64,000 bases of DNA, from NCBI RefSeq assembly GCF_030913705.1, contig NZ_CP133190.1, positions 744,001 to 808,000 of the forward strand. The letters are read 5' to 3'. The translations under genes were made by a program, and so were the position numbers. The notes beneath the pieces are model-generated. The model was not told the DNA's origin and made no database searches. It saw only the letters and a program-made list of their open reading frames with translations. The stretch comes from Anaerocolumna sp. MB42-C2 (GTDB lineage Bacteria; Bacillota; Clostridia; Lachnospirales; Lachnospiraceae). The first letter of the stretch is position 1. Each line of letters starts with the position of its first letter. Below are positions 16,330 through 26,708 of the stretch, piece by piece.

Positions 16330-19300
16330 TTAGTCTAAATCAAATAAACCTCTTCGGAATAAAGTAAACTCTTTAACCGATGTAAGTGTATTTTCTAAGT
16401 TTCCATCATAGGTCAGAAATACCTTGATGGATATATCTTTTCCTTTATTATACATCGCTAAATCCGTTAATGGTAGCTCAATATAATACTCTTCTCCGCT
16501 TTTTATTTGTCCCGTCTCTTCGTTGGAACTTGACAGTTTTGTTTTGATATTCGTTAATTCCGATTCGGTTCTGGTGCCATCCTTCTGATCGGTTATCTCA
16601 AAATATTTTACAGTTAATTTTTTATTCGGAAGTGAATTGGAATCTAAAATCTCAAATTTTACTTTCTGCATCTGTATATCTCCATCTATTATATCGGAAC
16701 CGAATCCCCGTGATGTATCATATATATCGTAATCGATATATATATAATCCTTACCGTTTTCACCCGTGGATTTATTGCTGTTATTTATTACGATCTGAGG
16801 CGCTTTCGGTACAGCTGTATAGGCGGCGGCTATCGTATTGATAAATAATTTCATTTCCATGTCGCTGACCTGCTCCGTATTACCCAAACCGGAATAAGTA
16901 AGATTGCCTTTACTGTATAAGTAATAATTATTCCGTACATCATTCGGGGTGGAACTATATAAACCGGCATCCGTACCTGATGTTGAATTAATTAATTTAC
17001 TTTTCTCATCTGACAGGCAATACCACACGATTAGATCTTTATTTTCCATATCCAATTGATAATACTGGCTGTGAGTAGTACCGACCTGAAAATTTTGATC
17101 TATCACGTACGGATAGGATGTTATACGGCCCTTGTTGACATTCGTTACATACTTAGTATCCAGGTTAAGGCTGTTATTGGGATTGGCATAAATATTAAAG
17201 CCGTACCGGTTTATTATATCACCGATTGGATTAGCTTCTGCATTAGAGCTTAGCAGCAGATTGGTAAATCCTTGCCCCAGAATTTCGTTTTCCTTACCTA
17301 AAGCTCCTGTGACTCCAAACCGGTCCATTCCCAGCATGTTCCTGAAAGTTTGATTTATCTTATATCCCCAATACGAACTTTCTGTTCCGCCATATTGTTT
17401 GTACCTTGTCAGGCTTGTATTAATATAGGAAGTTGTATCATGTGTAAATATAACCGATTTTCCTGTTTTAATAAAATCCTTTATATTCTGCAGTGCATTT
17501 CTTGAATTAATATCCGTATACCTATGAGCAAATCCCAGAATTAACATATCTACTTCATAGAAACCGTCACCATCATCATCCAAGTATGGAACTGCTTTAT
17601 TTAAATCCCTGTTAATAGAATTATTATCCTCATTATCCTCGAGAATATACTGATACTCACCACCTTGACATTTTAGTATCAATTCCTCTACCGTCCAGGT
17701 TATGATATGGAGATTATAATCCGTTAAATTTTCTGTATATGCTAAAAATTTAGAATTACCTGATAAATCAATTGTATTATCATCATTAGACTTTATTTGC
17801 AGGATATTCAGATCTTTTTTAACATTAGCTTTTACAGCACAATAATTTATGGCAGAATCACGTATACTTGAATTATTATTCGAAAAAATCAAAAGTTTCC
17901 AGGGTAATACCCCTGAAAAATCAGGTTCCAGTTTATACGTTAGTGTATAATTTGTATTTCCTTTTAACTGATTTAAAGTCACAGCATTTCCGCTTTCAGA
18001 CAATATTGTTACATTCTCTGCACACTCAGATTTTTCGTCAAATCGACCGTCACCGTTAATATCCGTATACAATTTAACCGTATAATCAGTATCTGATCCT
18101 GTTTTGATATTCAATCTGTATTGTAATGTCCTGTTGTTCCTGTCAAGACCGTTGATATAGATTTTATCATCGGATAAAGCAGTATTTTCCGATATTGTCT
18201 TATCTTTATACACAACCGGATAATCAATGCCCTCTATAGGACTTGAGTTGTTATTCCACCCAAGCTTCAGTGTTGTTTCCGGTTGGGATAATAAGTCTTC
18301 CAGTTTATCAGTGGAAATACCATCCGCATAAAATAATTCATCCTGAGGCCCATTAGCCAGGTCATATATATATGACTCCGCATCAATTTTGACAGAATTA
18401 ACCCGTTTTCCGGAATCCGTATAGAATCCGGTATCCAATATAATTGGTTTACCTCCCTCCATAAAATTCTTAAGTTCATCCAACTTAAGTTTGGTAATAT
18501 CATTACCGGAAAAAGTATAGATATCCGTATAGTCATAATCTCCGCCTAAGGTTCCCCGCAGTTTCTTTATCCCTAATATTTTATCACCGTTATGAAGATA
18601 TACTTTACCATTTAATAAAATATCGTTATATAATGGAATATTATTCATCCAGGTTCCGTTAATTGAAGTATTTCCTTTGTTAAAAAGTCCGTCTGACAGA
18701 CCGAAAAAAATCATATCATAATTGGCATTCAAGTCTGTTTTAGAACCGATAAATTCGGAGGAGGTTATGGTCTGAATCATAACCTTTCCATGAAAATTCG
18801 GGAATAATTTAGTAAAATAATTTCTGGCATAAGGAGAACCATTACCGTTCTCTTTTCCTGTCTCCCAGGTACTAAAATCACCGTCCCATATAAAATCATT
18901 ACAAGGTTCAATTTCAAGTATTCTTAGAACATCTTTATCATAGCGGATTTTATGCTGGTGCAGCAAATAATAAACTGCTTCTGCAGGAGAGATGGAATTT
19001 GGTCTGGTACCTTTTAACTCCTCAAAAAAGTCAAAAGCTTCCTTACGGTAAATATTCTCGCTTATGCCGGAATTCATAAAAAGCTGTGTTATACTGTTAT
19101 CTCCGTTATAAGTATAAGCATTATGCCTTACGCTTACATTGGAGGCCCCGCCGTCAACAATGATACGATAGTTATCAATTCCAATGGTTTCCCATACCTT
19201 ATTATTATCTAAATCGAAATAATTTTTAAATAGTTCATAAGGAAGAAAGGTCTGATTGGACCAATAAATAGCGCTTTTTTCATTTGTTTGTTCCGTATAA

Positions 19301-20991
19301 TAACCTGTCGTCATTCTTGTTCCGTATTTATCTACTTCTTTATTCTTTGCATTTTTCGTAGGGACAGATATAATTCTGCCGGTTTTTATGTATTCATTAT
19401 AAAATTTGCCCGGCTCCATCTGTTCTGTCATCAAAAATAATTTAGCTATATTACTGCAATAGCCATTTGCTTTTAACATATTTTTATCTACCGGTTTTCC
19501 GTCACTGTAATACTTATCCGGTGAATCGTTCATTTTATAAGCACTTGATATCTCAGTATAAACCGTAACATCAAAAATAAGCGGTGCCGAATCCTTTGAC
19601 ACTGCTGCCTTTTTTACTATTTTAACCGTTGTCTCCCAGGTTAAATCCATATCTGCAAGCTCTTTTGGAGGATTATTTAACTTTTTCTCTATATGGTACT
19701 TCTCCCAAACTGCAACTAAATCTCCGTTAAAATGATCCCTGGAAGTAAAATAAATTAAATCAGCCCGATCTATAATGGATTGATTTTCAACACGGTTAAG
19801 TTCCTGGGGAGTAACTGTAATCACCTGGATATTATATGGATGTGACTTTCCCTCCCCGTCCGTATAATAATTATTTATTTTATTTTCCGGGATACCTAAG
19901 CACTCCGTCAGGAAATAATTTTTATTTGTTAAGGTATATTTCATTCTTCGGTAATAATAGCGGTTACGGTAAGTATGAACTTTATCTCCGATTTTTATGG
20001 CATTATGGTTCGTGGATAAATTTTTACTGTCTTCATTCGGTACCCATACGAAATTTCCATTACCGGCACCCACATCGGTGTAATCTGCTTTTGTTATAGT
20101 TACATTGTATTTTCCATTTGGTCTGCCGTTCTGATCAACCGTCGGTATATAAACATCTGATTTTTTATATGTAATCATAATATCATCCCAGCTTATATAA
20201 CCGCTTGAGGGTATTACTTCCGCGATATATCTGCCATTCACTTCATCACGGTGAAAAGAAACATTCACACTGCCACGGCCGCTGTCATTAAATGTGTATA
20301 GACCTGTTTTATTATCATAGGTATAAAACTTTTTACTGCTGTATTGGTCAATTACTTCCGCTGAATAACGTATAACATCAGGAGGTGTCTGCTCCGTGAC
20401 GGGAATAAATTTTACCTTCGTATCATACAGGGTATAATAATTGTCTTTGGAATACAGATTGGTCTTATTATATCCCCCATTTCCTGCCGGAGCTTCCAAG
20501 ACAGTCTGAGAAGTAATATTTTGAACAAAATTACCCTTCCCATTTTCAACTTTTTCATAATATCCATATTGAGCCATGGTCTGATAATTGACGTATTCCC
20601 AGTCTTTTGGCCCTCTGCCCAGCGTATCCCCTGTTTCTAAATCAAATTTATACTCGTATCCGTAAGAATAATTCAAAGTCTTCGTAGATGCAACAATTCC
20701 GGCAGCTTGTGCATCCTGAGCTAACTCTTCCAATTTTACCGGTTCACATCCACCGATCAAATAACCGATTTCCGCATAACCCTCGTATGGAACCACCTCA
20801 AGTATAACAAACGGATTATTAGCTGTGCCCTGTACTCCCTCCTCTTTGGGAACCGGAATGATACCATCTGTACCATAGATAGCAGCGGAAGCTTTTGTAA
20901 CTTCTTCTTTCTGTGTATAGCTTGAAATACCTTTTAGCATAATAATTGCTGAAATTACGAACAAGATACTTCCAAGTATGTATTTTTTCAT
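16330..20991 (-). CDS. Giant secreted DUF5057 protein, candidate pilus-tip protein
   Basis: This 1553-residue protein has an N-terminal signal or anchor (KKYILGSILFVISAIIMLKG) and a DUF5057-like start (NPFVILEVVPYEGYAEIGYL, residues about 60-80), with a related motif VLRILEIEPCNDF further on. Two EF-hand-like acidic loops are visible: DINGDGRFD (about 977-985) and DDDGDGFYEVD (about 1138-1148). Middle segments resemble flavodoxin-like or glutamine-amidotransferase-like folds (DLIYFTSRDHFNGD, DMLILGFAHRYTD, SVIFTHDT). It ends in a beta-rich region without LPXTG or a cell-wall anchor. It follows the minor pilins in the operon, where PilY1 sits in Proteobacteria. A tip adhesin or pilus-associated role is inference; the DUF itself has no known function. 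Confidence 0.75.
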   Translation of the reverse strand: MKKYILGSILFVISAIIMLKGISSYTQKEEVTKASAAIYGTDGIIPVPKEEGVQGTANNPFVILEVVPYEGYAEIGYLIGGCEPVKLEELAQDAQAAGIVASTKTLNYSYGYEYKFDLETGDTLGRGPKDWEYVNYQTMAQYGYYEKVENGKGNFVQNITSQTVLEAPAGNGGYNKTNLYSKDNYYTLYDTKVKFIPVTEQTPPDVIRYSAEVIDQYSSKKFYTYDNKTGLYTFNDSGRGSVNVSFHRDEVNGRYIAEVIPSSGYISWDDIMITYKKSDVYIPTVDQNGRPNGKYNVTITKADYTDVGAGNGNFVWVPNEDSKNLSTNHNAIKIGDKVHTYRNRYYYRRMKYTLTNKNYFLTECLGIPENKINNYYTDGEGKSHPYNIQVITVTPQELNRVENQSIIDRADLIYFTSRDHFNGDLVAVWEKYHIEKKLNNPPKELADMDLTWETTVKIVKKAAVSKDSAPLIFDVTVYTEISSAYKMNDSPDKYYSDGKPVDKNMLKANGYCSNIAKLFLMTEQMEPGKFYNEYIKTGRIISVPTKNAKNKEVDKYGTRMTTGYYTEQTNEKSAIYWSNQTFLPYELFKNYFDLDNNKVWETIGIDNYRIIVDGGASNVSVRHNAYTYNGDNSITQLFMNSGISENIYRKEAFDFFEELKGTRPNSISPAEAVYYLLHQHKIRYDKDVLRILEIEPCNDFIWDGDFSTWETGKENGNGSPYARNYFTKLFPNFHGKVMIQTITSSEFIGSKTDLNANYDMIFFGLSDGLFNKGNTSINGTWMNNIPLYNDILLNGKVYLHNGDKILGIKKLRGTLGGDYDYTDIYTFSGNDITKLKLDELKNFMEGGKPIILDTGFYTDSGKRVNSVKIDAESYIYDLANGPQDELFYADGISTDKLEDLLSQPETTLKLGWNNNSSPIEGIDYPVVYKDKTISENTALSDDKIYINGLDRNNRTLQYRLNIKTGSDTDYTVKLYTDINGDGRFDEKSECAENVTILSESGNAVTLNQLKGNTNYTLTYKLEPDFSGVLPWKLLIFSNNNSSIRDSAINYCAVKANVKKDLNILQIKSNDDNTIDLSGNSKFLAYTENLTDYNLHIITWTVEELILKCQGGEYQYILEDNEDNNSINRDLNKAVPYLDDDGDGFYEVDMLILGFAHRYTDINSRNALQNIKDFIKTGKSVIFTHDTTSYINTSLTRYKQYGGTESSYWGYKINQTFRNMLGMDRFGVTGALGKENEILGQGFTNLLLSSNAEANPIGDIINRYGFNIYANPNNSLNLDTKYVTNVNKGRITSYPYVIDQNFQVGTTHSQYYQLDMENKDLIVWYCLSDEKSKLINSTSGTDAGLYSSTPNDVRNNYYLYSKGNLTYSGLGNTEQVSDMEMKLFINTIAAAYTAVPKAPQIVINNSNKSTGENGKDYIYIDYDIYDTSRGFGSDIIDGDIQMQKVKFEILDSNSLPNKKLTVKYFEITDQKDGTRTESELTNIKTKLSSSNEETGQIKSGEEYYIELPLTDLAMYNKGKDISIKVFLTYDGNLENTLTSVKEFTLFRRGLFDLD

Positions 20992-21147
20992 TCCGGTTCT
21001 CCTCTCTATGAGATAATTCTCCTAAAGGCATGTGAAGCTATAAAATTCGTATGAATTGTATGGAATATTTATGTAACTATGTTGTTTCGCAATCACCTAG
21101 AATATACCATTTGGCAATGGCGGAACAGGTTATTGTAATTAATTCGT

Positions 21148-21744
21148 TTATGGTTCCTTAACTTTATTGCGCAAATGAATATTAAGAACCGCCGGATAAA
21201 CCTGTTTACCTAATTCAAAACTGATTTCTATCTGAATCTTACTGTCTTTTTTTAGAACCTCTGAACTTGTCGGCACATTAAATTTTGTTATATTCTCTGC
21301 CATCAGATTTTCTTCATCAGTATAAGAAATACGAGACACCAAAGCAACATCTGTTATATTTTCTTCATCAACCAGATATAGTTTTTTTAATTCCCTGTCC
21401 CAAAATACAATATCAACATTGTCAGTTTTATATAATAATAAGGCTTTTACATTAGTAGAAACCCCAACAAAATCGATCCAGTAAGCTTCAATTGCCAAAT
21501 CTTCTATCTGATTCAGTACAATTTGCGAATCCATCTGTAAATCTGCTTCGTTCCTGGTTTTTGTATAACTTTTCGCACCGTAGGATAAAAAAGATACGGT
21601 TATGGATAATACAATTACGAATATTGCCATGGACGCAATTAATTCTATGAGTGTAAACCCGTTATTATCTATTTTATTATCCTTATCAAAGTATACCGGA
21701 TCTGATTGATTATATATTACTTCTGGCACCGTTACTTTCTTCAT
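21148..21744 (-). CDS. Minor pseudopilin, PilW/GspJ-like
   Basis: The 198-residue protein has a class III prepilin signal: a charged leader of about 28 residues, cleavage at NNG|FTLIELIASMAIFVIVL with Glu at mature position 5, then a hydrophobic helix. The rest is a globular pseudopilin domain (NQIEDLAIEAYWIDFVG). A leader this long is unusual but seen in some Clostridia. It would be cleaved by the PilD encoded upstream in the operon and join the pilus-initiating minor pilin complex. GAGG precedes the ATG. Confidence 0.8.
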   Translation of the reverse strand: MKKVTVPEVIYNQSDPVYFDKDNKIDNNGFTLIELIASMAIFVIVLSITVSFLSYGAKSYTKTRNEADLQMDSQIVLNQIEDLAIEAYWIDFVGVSTNVKALLLYKTDNVDIVFWDRELKKLYLVDEENITDVALVSRISYTDEENLMAENITKFNVPTSSEVLKKDSKIQIEISFELGKQVYPAVLNIHLRNKVKEP

Positions 21745-21806
21745 GATTTACCTCTTCACCTGAATTTAAGATCTCTAACATTATTCAGCTTACATTAAAA
21801 ATGGAA

Positions 21807-22352
21807 TTACTTAATATAATGGTTGCCTGTCTTTGTCACCATATGAATAGATGAGATTATCCCTTTCGACTCTAGGGTAATTTGTTTCCATTCGCTTGCA
21901 TATGCTCCGGATTCAGCCTTATAACTTATAATTAACGGTGATTTCTCCTTTAAGTCTACCAAGCCGGTTCCATCTGACCTGTTTGTATAAGAGATATTGA
22001 CCTTACCAGAAGCTAATTTTTGGGGATAACTTAATATCTGTGCTTTTTCCTCCCAATTAAATTCATCTAATTCTTCATCACTTACAGCAGTCACCATATA
22101 ATATGTCTCCTCCGTCGCATCAAAGCGGAGGATGAGATAACAATACTCTGTACTTCTGCTTACCGATTCCACTTTCAGATTACGAATGCTCTCATTAAGG
22201 TTCCTTGCACACTTTGTTACATCTCCATAATTAAGTAAGTTTAATGAAAATGCTGCGCCTCCGATTAATACAGCACCAATCGCGATTACAATCAGCAGCT
22301 CTAACAAACTAAATCCTTTATTATTTTTCATTGATTCCCTTAAGTTTATCAT
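21807..22352 (-). CDS. Minor pseudopilin, GspH/FimT-like
   Basis: This 181-residue prepilin has the signal NNKG|FSLLELLIVIAIGAVLIGGAAF, then CARNLNESIRNLKVESVSRSTEYC typical of GspH/FimT minor pilins. A TTG 12 bases upstream is in frame, but the ATG at 22352 overlaps the stop of the preceding gene as ATGA and has GGAAG six bases before it, so translational coupling is likely. Substrate of PilD. Confidence 0.8.
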   Translation of the reverse strand: MINLRESMKNNKGFSLLELLIVIAIGAVLIGGAAFSLNLLNYGDVTKCARNLNESIRNLKVESVSRSTEYCYLILRFDATEETYYMVTAVSDEELDEFNWEEKAQILSYPQKLASGKVNISYTNRSDGTGLVDLKEKSPLIISYKAESGAYASEWKQITLESKGIISSIHMVTKTGNHYIK

Positions 22353-24475
22353 TTTTTCTTCCAATTCTCATATTGAATCAAATCAGTAATAGCAAATTTC
22401 TGAAAAGAAGCTCCTGTTTCATCTTCATTATTAGTGTCAAATTCTTTAAAATACCTGCGTACCTTAGCATTCTCACTTAAGATGGAGGATATAAGTTCTG
22501 AATCCGCGTTTAAATTGGCCCCGTTATATAAAGTTATTTTACCTCCGGAAATAATTAATCCCTTAAAATCCGAACATACTTCGATATCACCTGTAGCGAT
22601 AATAATTCCTTCTTTATTCGTTTCCTTAAAAAACAAGGGAACTCCAAATGACCTGTTATCTACCACGTTTACATAATAATAACCGTTATTGATCAGTAAG
22701 GCTTGTCCTCCCTTTAAGGCTCCGTCTTCCTTAATTCTGTCTCCGTGTATAAGGTAATCAAACACAGTTCCCTCTCCTGTAATATTTTTTTCCAGAGTTT
22801 TAGAAAGATTACTATATTGAAGTTCATAGTTGTTGGTAAACAAACCGTTATTTCCCGGGGTGATTTTCAGACTGTCTTCATAAGTTAATAGATTACCGGC
22901 ACTATTAACTGTATCTGGGGAATGATTTATGGTAATTTCCGTAATTGGAAAACCATTATAAATTTTTCCGGGATAACAGATTTCATAATTTTTTAAATAG
23001 TCCGTGGCCGCTTCTTTGGATTTAAAATTCAGATAGAAATATACCACATTAGAGTCTAATCCGAATTTATAAAATTCTTTTTTAAACGGCTTCACTGGGT
23101 CAACATAATAATATAATTTACTTTCTTCCGCTGAGATGGATGGATTAGTAAATACAATGGAGTCTTCTGTTAATTTAATTAAATCCTTGTCAGGATTATT
23201 GTAATAATTAGTATATTCATCCCAGGTAATAGGATTGTGACCTGCCGAAATAAATTTATCAGGTAAGAGGTAAGCTCCCTGACTTCCTTTTACAATTAAG
23301 GATTCGCCAGTTAATATATTACTGTTAGCCCGGTCTGAAACCCCGTGTTCCTGGTCCAGTTCATAAGTAACATTGGTATTATCCATGGAAATAAAAGCCC
23401 GTCCTGCCAGGTATAATTTACTTAAGCCTTTAAGCTGCAGTGAGGAATTTATTGCATTTATCATGATTGCACTGTTACTCGCGGCATCCGTGCCGTTACT
23501 GTAACCGTAATATTCACCAGTTAATTCAACCTTGCTTTTTTTTGCATCAAGGATTAGATCATCTTTAATATAACAGTGACCATCTATCCGAAGTGATGTT
23601 TCCAGGTTTGTATTTGCTTTTTTGTCTGAGCCTGATGTTATAAGATTTGTGGCCCAAATCTCCGCACCGTTTCCGTTAATAAGAAGCTTTGATTTATCCA
23701 TGGCTTCTATATTACCTGCCGAAATAATTTTTGTACCGTTTATTTTCATGGTGTTTCCTTCATTACTCACTAACAGCCCATCTGCTCCGGCATATACACT
23801 TCCCTTTATGTTGTGGGAACTGAAACCTGCCGTTATAGCCTGGTTTCCTATCAAAGCAAAATCTTTGTATGGCATATGTGCAAATCCCGTTGTGGATTTA
23901 CGGGATGATATATCAGGGACGGTTATTTTCAGATCGGTAGTAATCGATTGAGTATATCCATCCAGTGAATATACTACTTTAATATTCTGTATCATCACAG
24001 ATTTATCATTTTTAAGGGTATCCTTAAAAACCGGAGTACCTATAATTTCAGCTCCGTTATGAGAGTTTTCTGCTTTTTTTGTTTCTTTTAATAGGTCTTT
24101 TATAACCGCAGCCGGAATAATCTGATCGGATGGGGACACCTGTAACTCCATTTTGATGCCGTCTAAAAAAGTATTTATAAAAATTTTATTTCGCTGTGCC
24201 GTATTAGTAGAGGAATATTCTTTTAAGACAGTTTCATAAGAATCAGCCATTACGTTTGCCGTTATTTCCGTAATTCCGGCTTTAATTTCTTCTAAGGCTG
24301 CTTCTGCAGAGTAAAAATCTTCTTTGGATTTCTTATCCACTGTTTTCATAGTAATATTTTTTACAGCAGCCGTAGCAACGATCGTACCAAGCACTGATAT
24401 GAAACCTAATGCTATTACTACCAGAAGAAAAGAAACACCGCGATTATTTAGATTCCGGTGAGAAAATGTTTTCAT
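22349..24475 (-). CDS. Large PilX/PilK-like pilus assembly protein
   Basis: The 708-residue protein has a short basic leader and hydrophobic helix (NNRG|VSFLLVVIALGFISVLGTIVATAAV) with a PilX/GspK-like start (KKSKEDFYSAEAALEEIKAG). A long Gly/Asn-rich region resembles a parallel beta helix (repeats such as ANTNLETSLRIDGHCYI, ITLYNGANLNADSELI). There is no Glu at mature position 5, the feature of the tip-most GspK-type pseudopilin. It is far larger than ordinary PilX proteins. Position after pilV matches pilK of the Clostridioides difficile pilus cluster. Inferred role: distal minor pilin. Confidence 0.7.
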   Translation of the reverse strand: MKTFSHRNLNNRGVSFLLVVIALGFISVLGTIVATAAVKNITMKTVDKKSKEDFYSAEAALEEIKAGITEITANVMADSYETVLKEYSSTNTAQRNKIFINTFLDGIKMELQVSPSDQIIPAAVIKDLLKETKKAENSHNGAEIIGTPVFKDTLKNDKSVMIQNIKVVYSLDGYTQSITTDLKITVPDISSRKSTTGFAHMPYKDFALIGNQAITAGFSSHNIKGSVYAGADGLLVSNEGNTMKINGTKIISAGNIEAMDKSKLLINGNGAEIWATNLITSGSDKKANTNLETSLRIDGHCYIKDDLILDAKKSKVELTGEYYGYSNGTDAASNSAIMINAINSSLQLKGLSKLYLAGRAFISMDNTNVTYELDQEHGVSDRANSNILTGESLIVKGSQGAYLLPDKFISAGHNPITWDEYTNYYNNPDKDLIKLTEDSIVFTNPSISAEESKLYYYVDPVKPFKKEFYKFGLDSNVVYFYLNFKSKEAATDYLKNYEICYPGKIYNGFPITEITINHSPDTVNSAGNLLTYEDSLKITPGNNGLFTNNYELQYSNLSKTLEKNITGEGTVFDYLIHGDRIKEDGALKGGQALLINNGYYYVNVVDNRSFGVPLFFKETNKEGIIIATGDIEVCSDFKGLIISGGKITLYNGANLNADSELISSILSENAKVRRYFKEFDTNNEDETGASFQKFAITDLIQYENWKKK

Positions 24476-24478
24476 ATC

Positions 24479-25810
24479 TTATTCCTCCTTGGCAGAAGTA
24501 AGAACTGCGTACGTTTTGGTTAACTGACCGGATTGTATTGCTCCGGCCGGATAAATAGAAACGGTTATGGTATAAACGCGGTCACTATCTTCTGTTTTAG
24601 TGATAAGATTATAATCGTCAACAGGGAAATTAACATCAAGCTGATAACTTTTTAAATTCGTATAAAGTGTTGTAATTGGGTTATTGATTTCTTCCTTCCG
24701 AATCGTTACACGGGTATCAGCTTTTTCGTTTTGATTGGCTATATAGATTGCAGCATCAACACTGTCATTTTGTATCCTTATAGAATCCCTGTCTATGAAT
24801 TGAGACGGAGTATAAAACATATAAACCTGACATTGATAATTACTGTCTGGGAAATAAGGATAAACTCCGGATATCAAATTTACCTGCGGTAATTTTTCCG
24901 TTTCCCCGTTTTCATTTAAATCCAGGCCACACCGGTAAGTAATACGACATTCCACCATTACCTGTTTTAATGTATCATCTTTCGTTAAATAAACTTCAAT
25001 ATCTTTTGTTATTTTATCCTTGATTTCATCCATGCCAATCGGATCGGTATCTTCTGATTGTGAATCAGCTAACGCCCGATGGGATAAATAAATGTTATAA
25101 AAGTCCAAAATTGCCTGTTCATCTGTTGAGATATGTCCGGTAGGCTCCGCATTCTCCGAGTCATCCGACCAAGTTGTGTTAATTCCTTCCAGATCCAGAA
25201 TTGCCACGGTATTCTCATTTAATTCAGACAGGCTTGGCATTTTGTAATTATTCATGGTATCGTCATACTTTATCCTGTCACTGTAAACGGATGTATCCAA
25301 AGTGATAAGGGCATCATATCCAGTTTCCCCATCCAGTAAATTCTGTACTCCAAAAACAAAACTCGTACGGTTTTCAGGGGGATTAAATATATGGTTATGG
25401 GTTGTCCCATCCCCGAGGACAGTTAAAACACTGGATCTTGGACTCGTTACTTCGGTGATTTTCTGATAAATCCCATCGCCATAAGTATAATATTCACCAT
25501 AACCATCCTGCGAATAATCTTTTAACTGATAATTACCAGTACTATATCCATTTAAATTACTGTTTATAATTTGAAAAAGCTCAGCATTATTAAACTGTAA
25601 TGCGGTTTCTTCCAAAGTCATGGCCTGAATCGACTCCATGATATTACCGGCAAGTACTGTAGCTTTTTGATTTTTCTTCCCAATCACATTTACTTTGGCT
25701 GTAGTCACAAAACTGCCAAGAAGAGGGACAATTAATAAACCGAGAACGGCTATACATAAAAGAGCTTCAATTAAAGTAAAGCCGGCATTGCTTAATTTCT
25801 TTTGTTCCAT
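24479..25810 (-). CDS. Minor prepilin, PilV-like
   Basis: This 443-residue prepilin has the signal SNAG|FTLIEALLCIAVLGLLIVPLLGSF with Glu5, followed by KVNVIGKKNQKATVLAGNIMESIQAM, the usual PilV/PulJ-like extension of the N-terminal helix. The remaining 380 residues form a large ectodomain not recognised further. It lies three bases before the PilX-like gene and 12 after pilO, so it is co-translated in the pilus operon. Confidence 0.8.
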   Translation of the reverse strand: MEQKKLSNAGFTLIEALLCIAVLGLLIVPLLGSFVTTAKVNVIGKKNQKATVLAGNIMESIQAMTLEETALQFNNAELFQIINSNLNGYSTGNYQLKDYSQDGYGEYYTYGDGIYQKITEVTSPRSSVLTVLGDGTTHNHIFNPPENRTSFVFGVQNLLDGETGYDALITLDTSVYSDRIKYDDTMNNYKMPSLSELNENTVAILDLEGINTTWSDDSENAEPTGHISTDEQAILDFYNIYLSHRALADSQSEDTDPIGMDEIKDKITKDIEVYLTKDDTLKQVMVECRITYRCGLDLNENGETEKLPQVNLISGVYPYFPDSNYQCQVYMFYTPSQFIDRDSIRIQNDSVDAAIYIANQNEKADTRVTIRKEEINNPITTLYTNLKSYQLDVNFPVDDYNLITKTEDSDRVYTITVSIYPAGAIQSGQLTKTYAVLTSAKEE

Positions 25811-25822
25811 AACAAACTCCCA

Positions 25823-26656
25823 TTAATTAGGATTAAAATCAATCGTTCCAAATATATTATCAAGACCGATACCCGTTCCTCCCAAAATTGGTTCCGTATA
25901 TTCCCTTCCGGTTCCAATCAGATTATACATGTTGATTTTCATAGAGCCAGTCAAATTCCCGGTCTCCGAATCATAGGCAAGAGTAATTTCATCAATATTT
26001 CTTTTTTCCGGATAATTATTTATATAATCAATACATCGCTTTAAACCATCATAACTCACTTTAAAAGTAATGGTTAAGGTTGACCTGTACCCTTTTATTT
26101 TCTGCATATCTATGGTTTTTGTAGCACCTATCCCATGGATTTGCTCCGAATTCGTTTCATTTTCTTCCCCGTCAGATTCTAATTTCTCTATTTCTGATAA
26201 TTGATTTGATGTATTCGGCATATCATAGTCCGTAGTATCCGTACCGGCCGGCTTTGCCGACCCATTGCTGTTATTATTTTGATCGTTTTCGTTTCCATTT
26301 AGGAAATATTCCGGTTTAGAGAATATTGCAGTGTCTATTTTTATATCTGTATTTTTTTCCATTTCGCTTATGAATACTATACTTTTTTCTTCTGTTGTAC
26401 CGCTTCCATATGACACGATTTTCGTATTAATTTGCTGTGTTAAGGATTCATTTTCTTTCAGGATTGAATCCCTGTTCGCCTGTTTCGCCTGCAAATCGGA
26501 CAAGGTTTCTGAGAGAGTTGTTATGTTGGTTTTAACTTCCTTTATATCCTTACTATTTTTTTTATATACCAGCTGATAGTTTAAAAGGATAATTAATAAG
26601 GAAAAAAAAACAAGAGCAGGTATTATTAATCCTTTTAACTGTATTTTATTTTTCAT
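25823..26656 (-). CDS. pilO: PilO-like pilus alignment protein
   Basis: This 277-residue protein has a single N-terminal membrane anchor (KGLIIPALVFFSLLIILLN), a coiled coil (about 30-75, TLSETLSDLQAKQANRDSILKENESL) and a C-terminal ferredoxin-like domain (TLTITFKVSYDGLKRCIDYINNYP), the plan of PilO. A low-complexity Asn/Ser linker separates them. The open frame extends upstream into pilMN, but AGGAGG stands before the ATG at 26656. PilO pairs with the PilN-like half of the preceding PilMN protein to link the motor to the envelope. Confidence 0.8.
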   Translation of the reverse strand: MKNKIQLKGLIIPALVFFSLLIILLNYQLVYKKNSKDIKEVKTNITTLSETLSDLQAKQANRDSILKENESLTQQINTKIVSYGSGTTEEKSIVFISEMEKNTDIKIDTAIFSKPEYFLNGNENDQNNNSNGSAKPAGTDTTDYDMPNTSNQLSEIEKLESDGEENETNSEQIHGIGATKTIDMQKIKGYRSTLTITFKVSYDGLKRCIDYINNYPEKRNIDEITLAYDSETGNLTGSMKINMYNLIGTGREYTEPILGGTGIGLDNIFGTIDFNPN

Positions 26657-26708
26657 ATACAAAATCCCTCCTAACTGCTTTATCCGCCTGAAAGCTCCAT
26701 ATGGCTCA

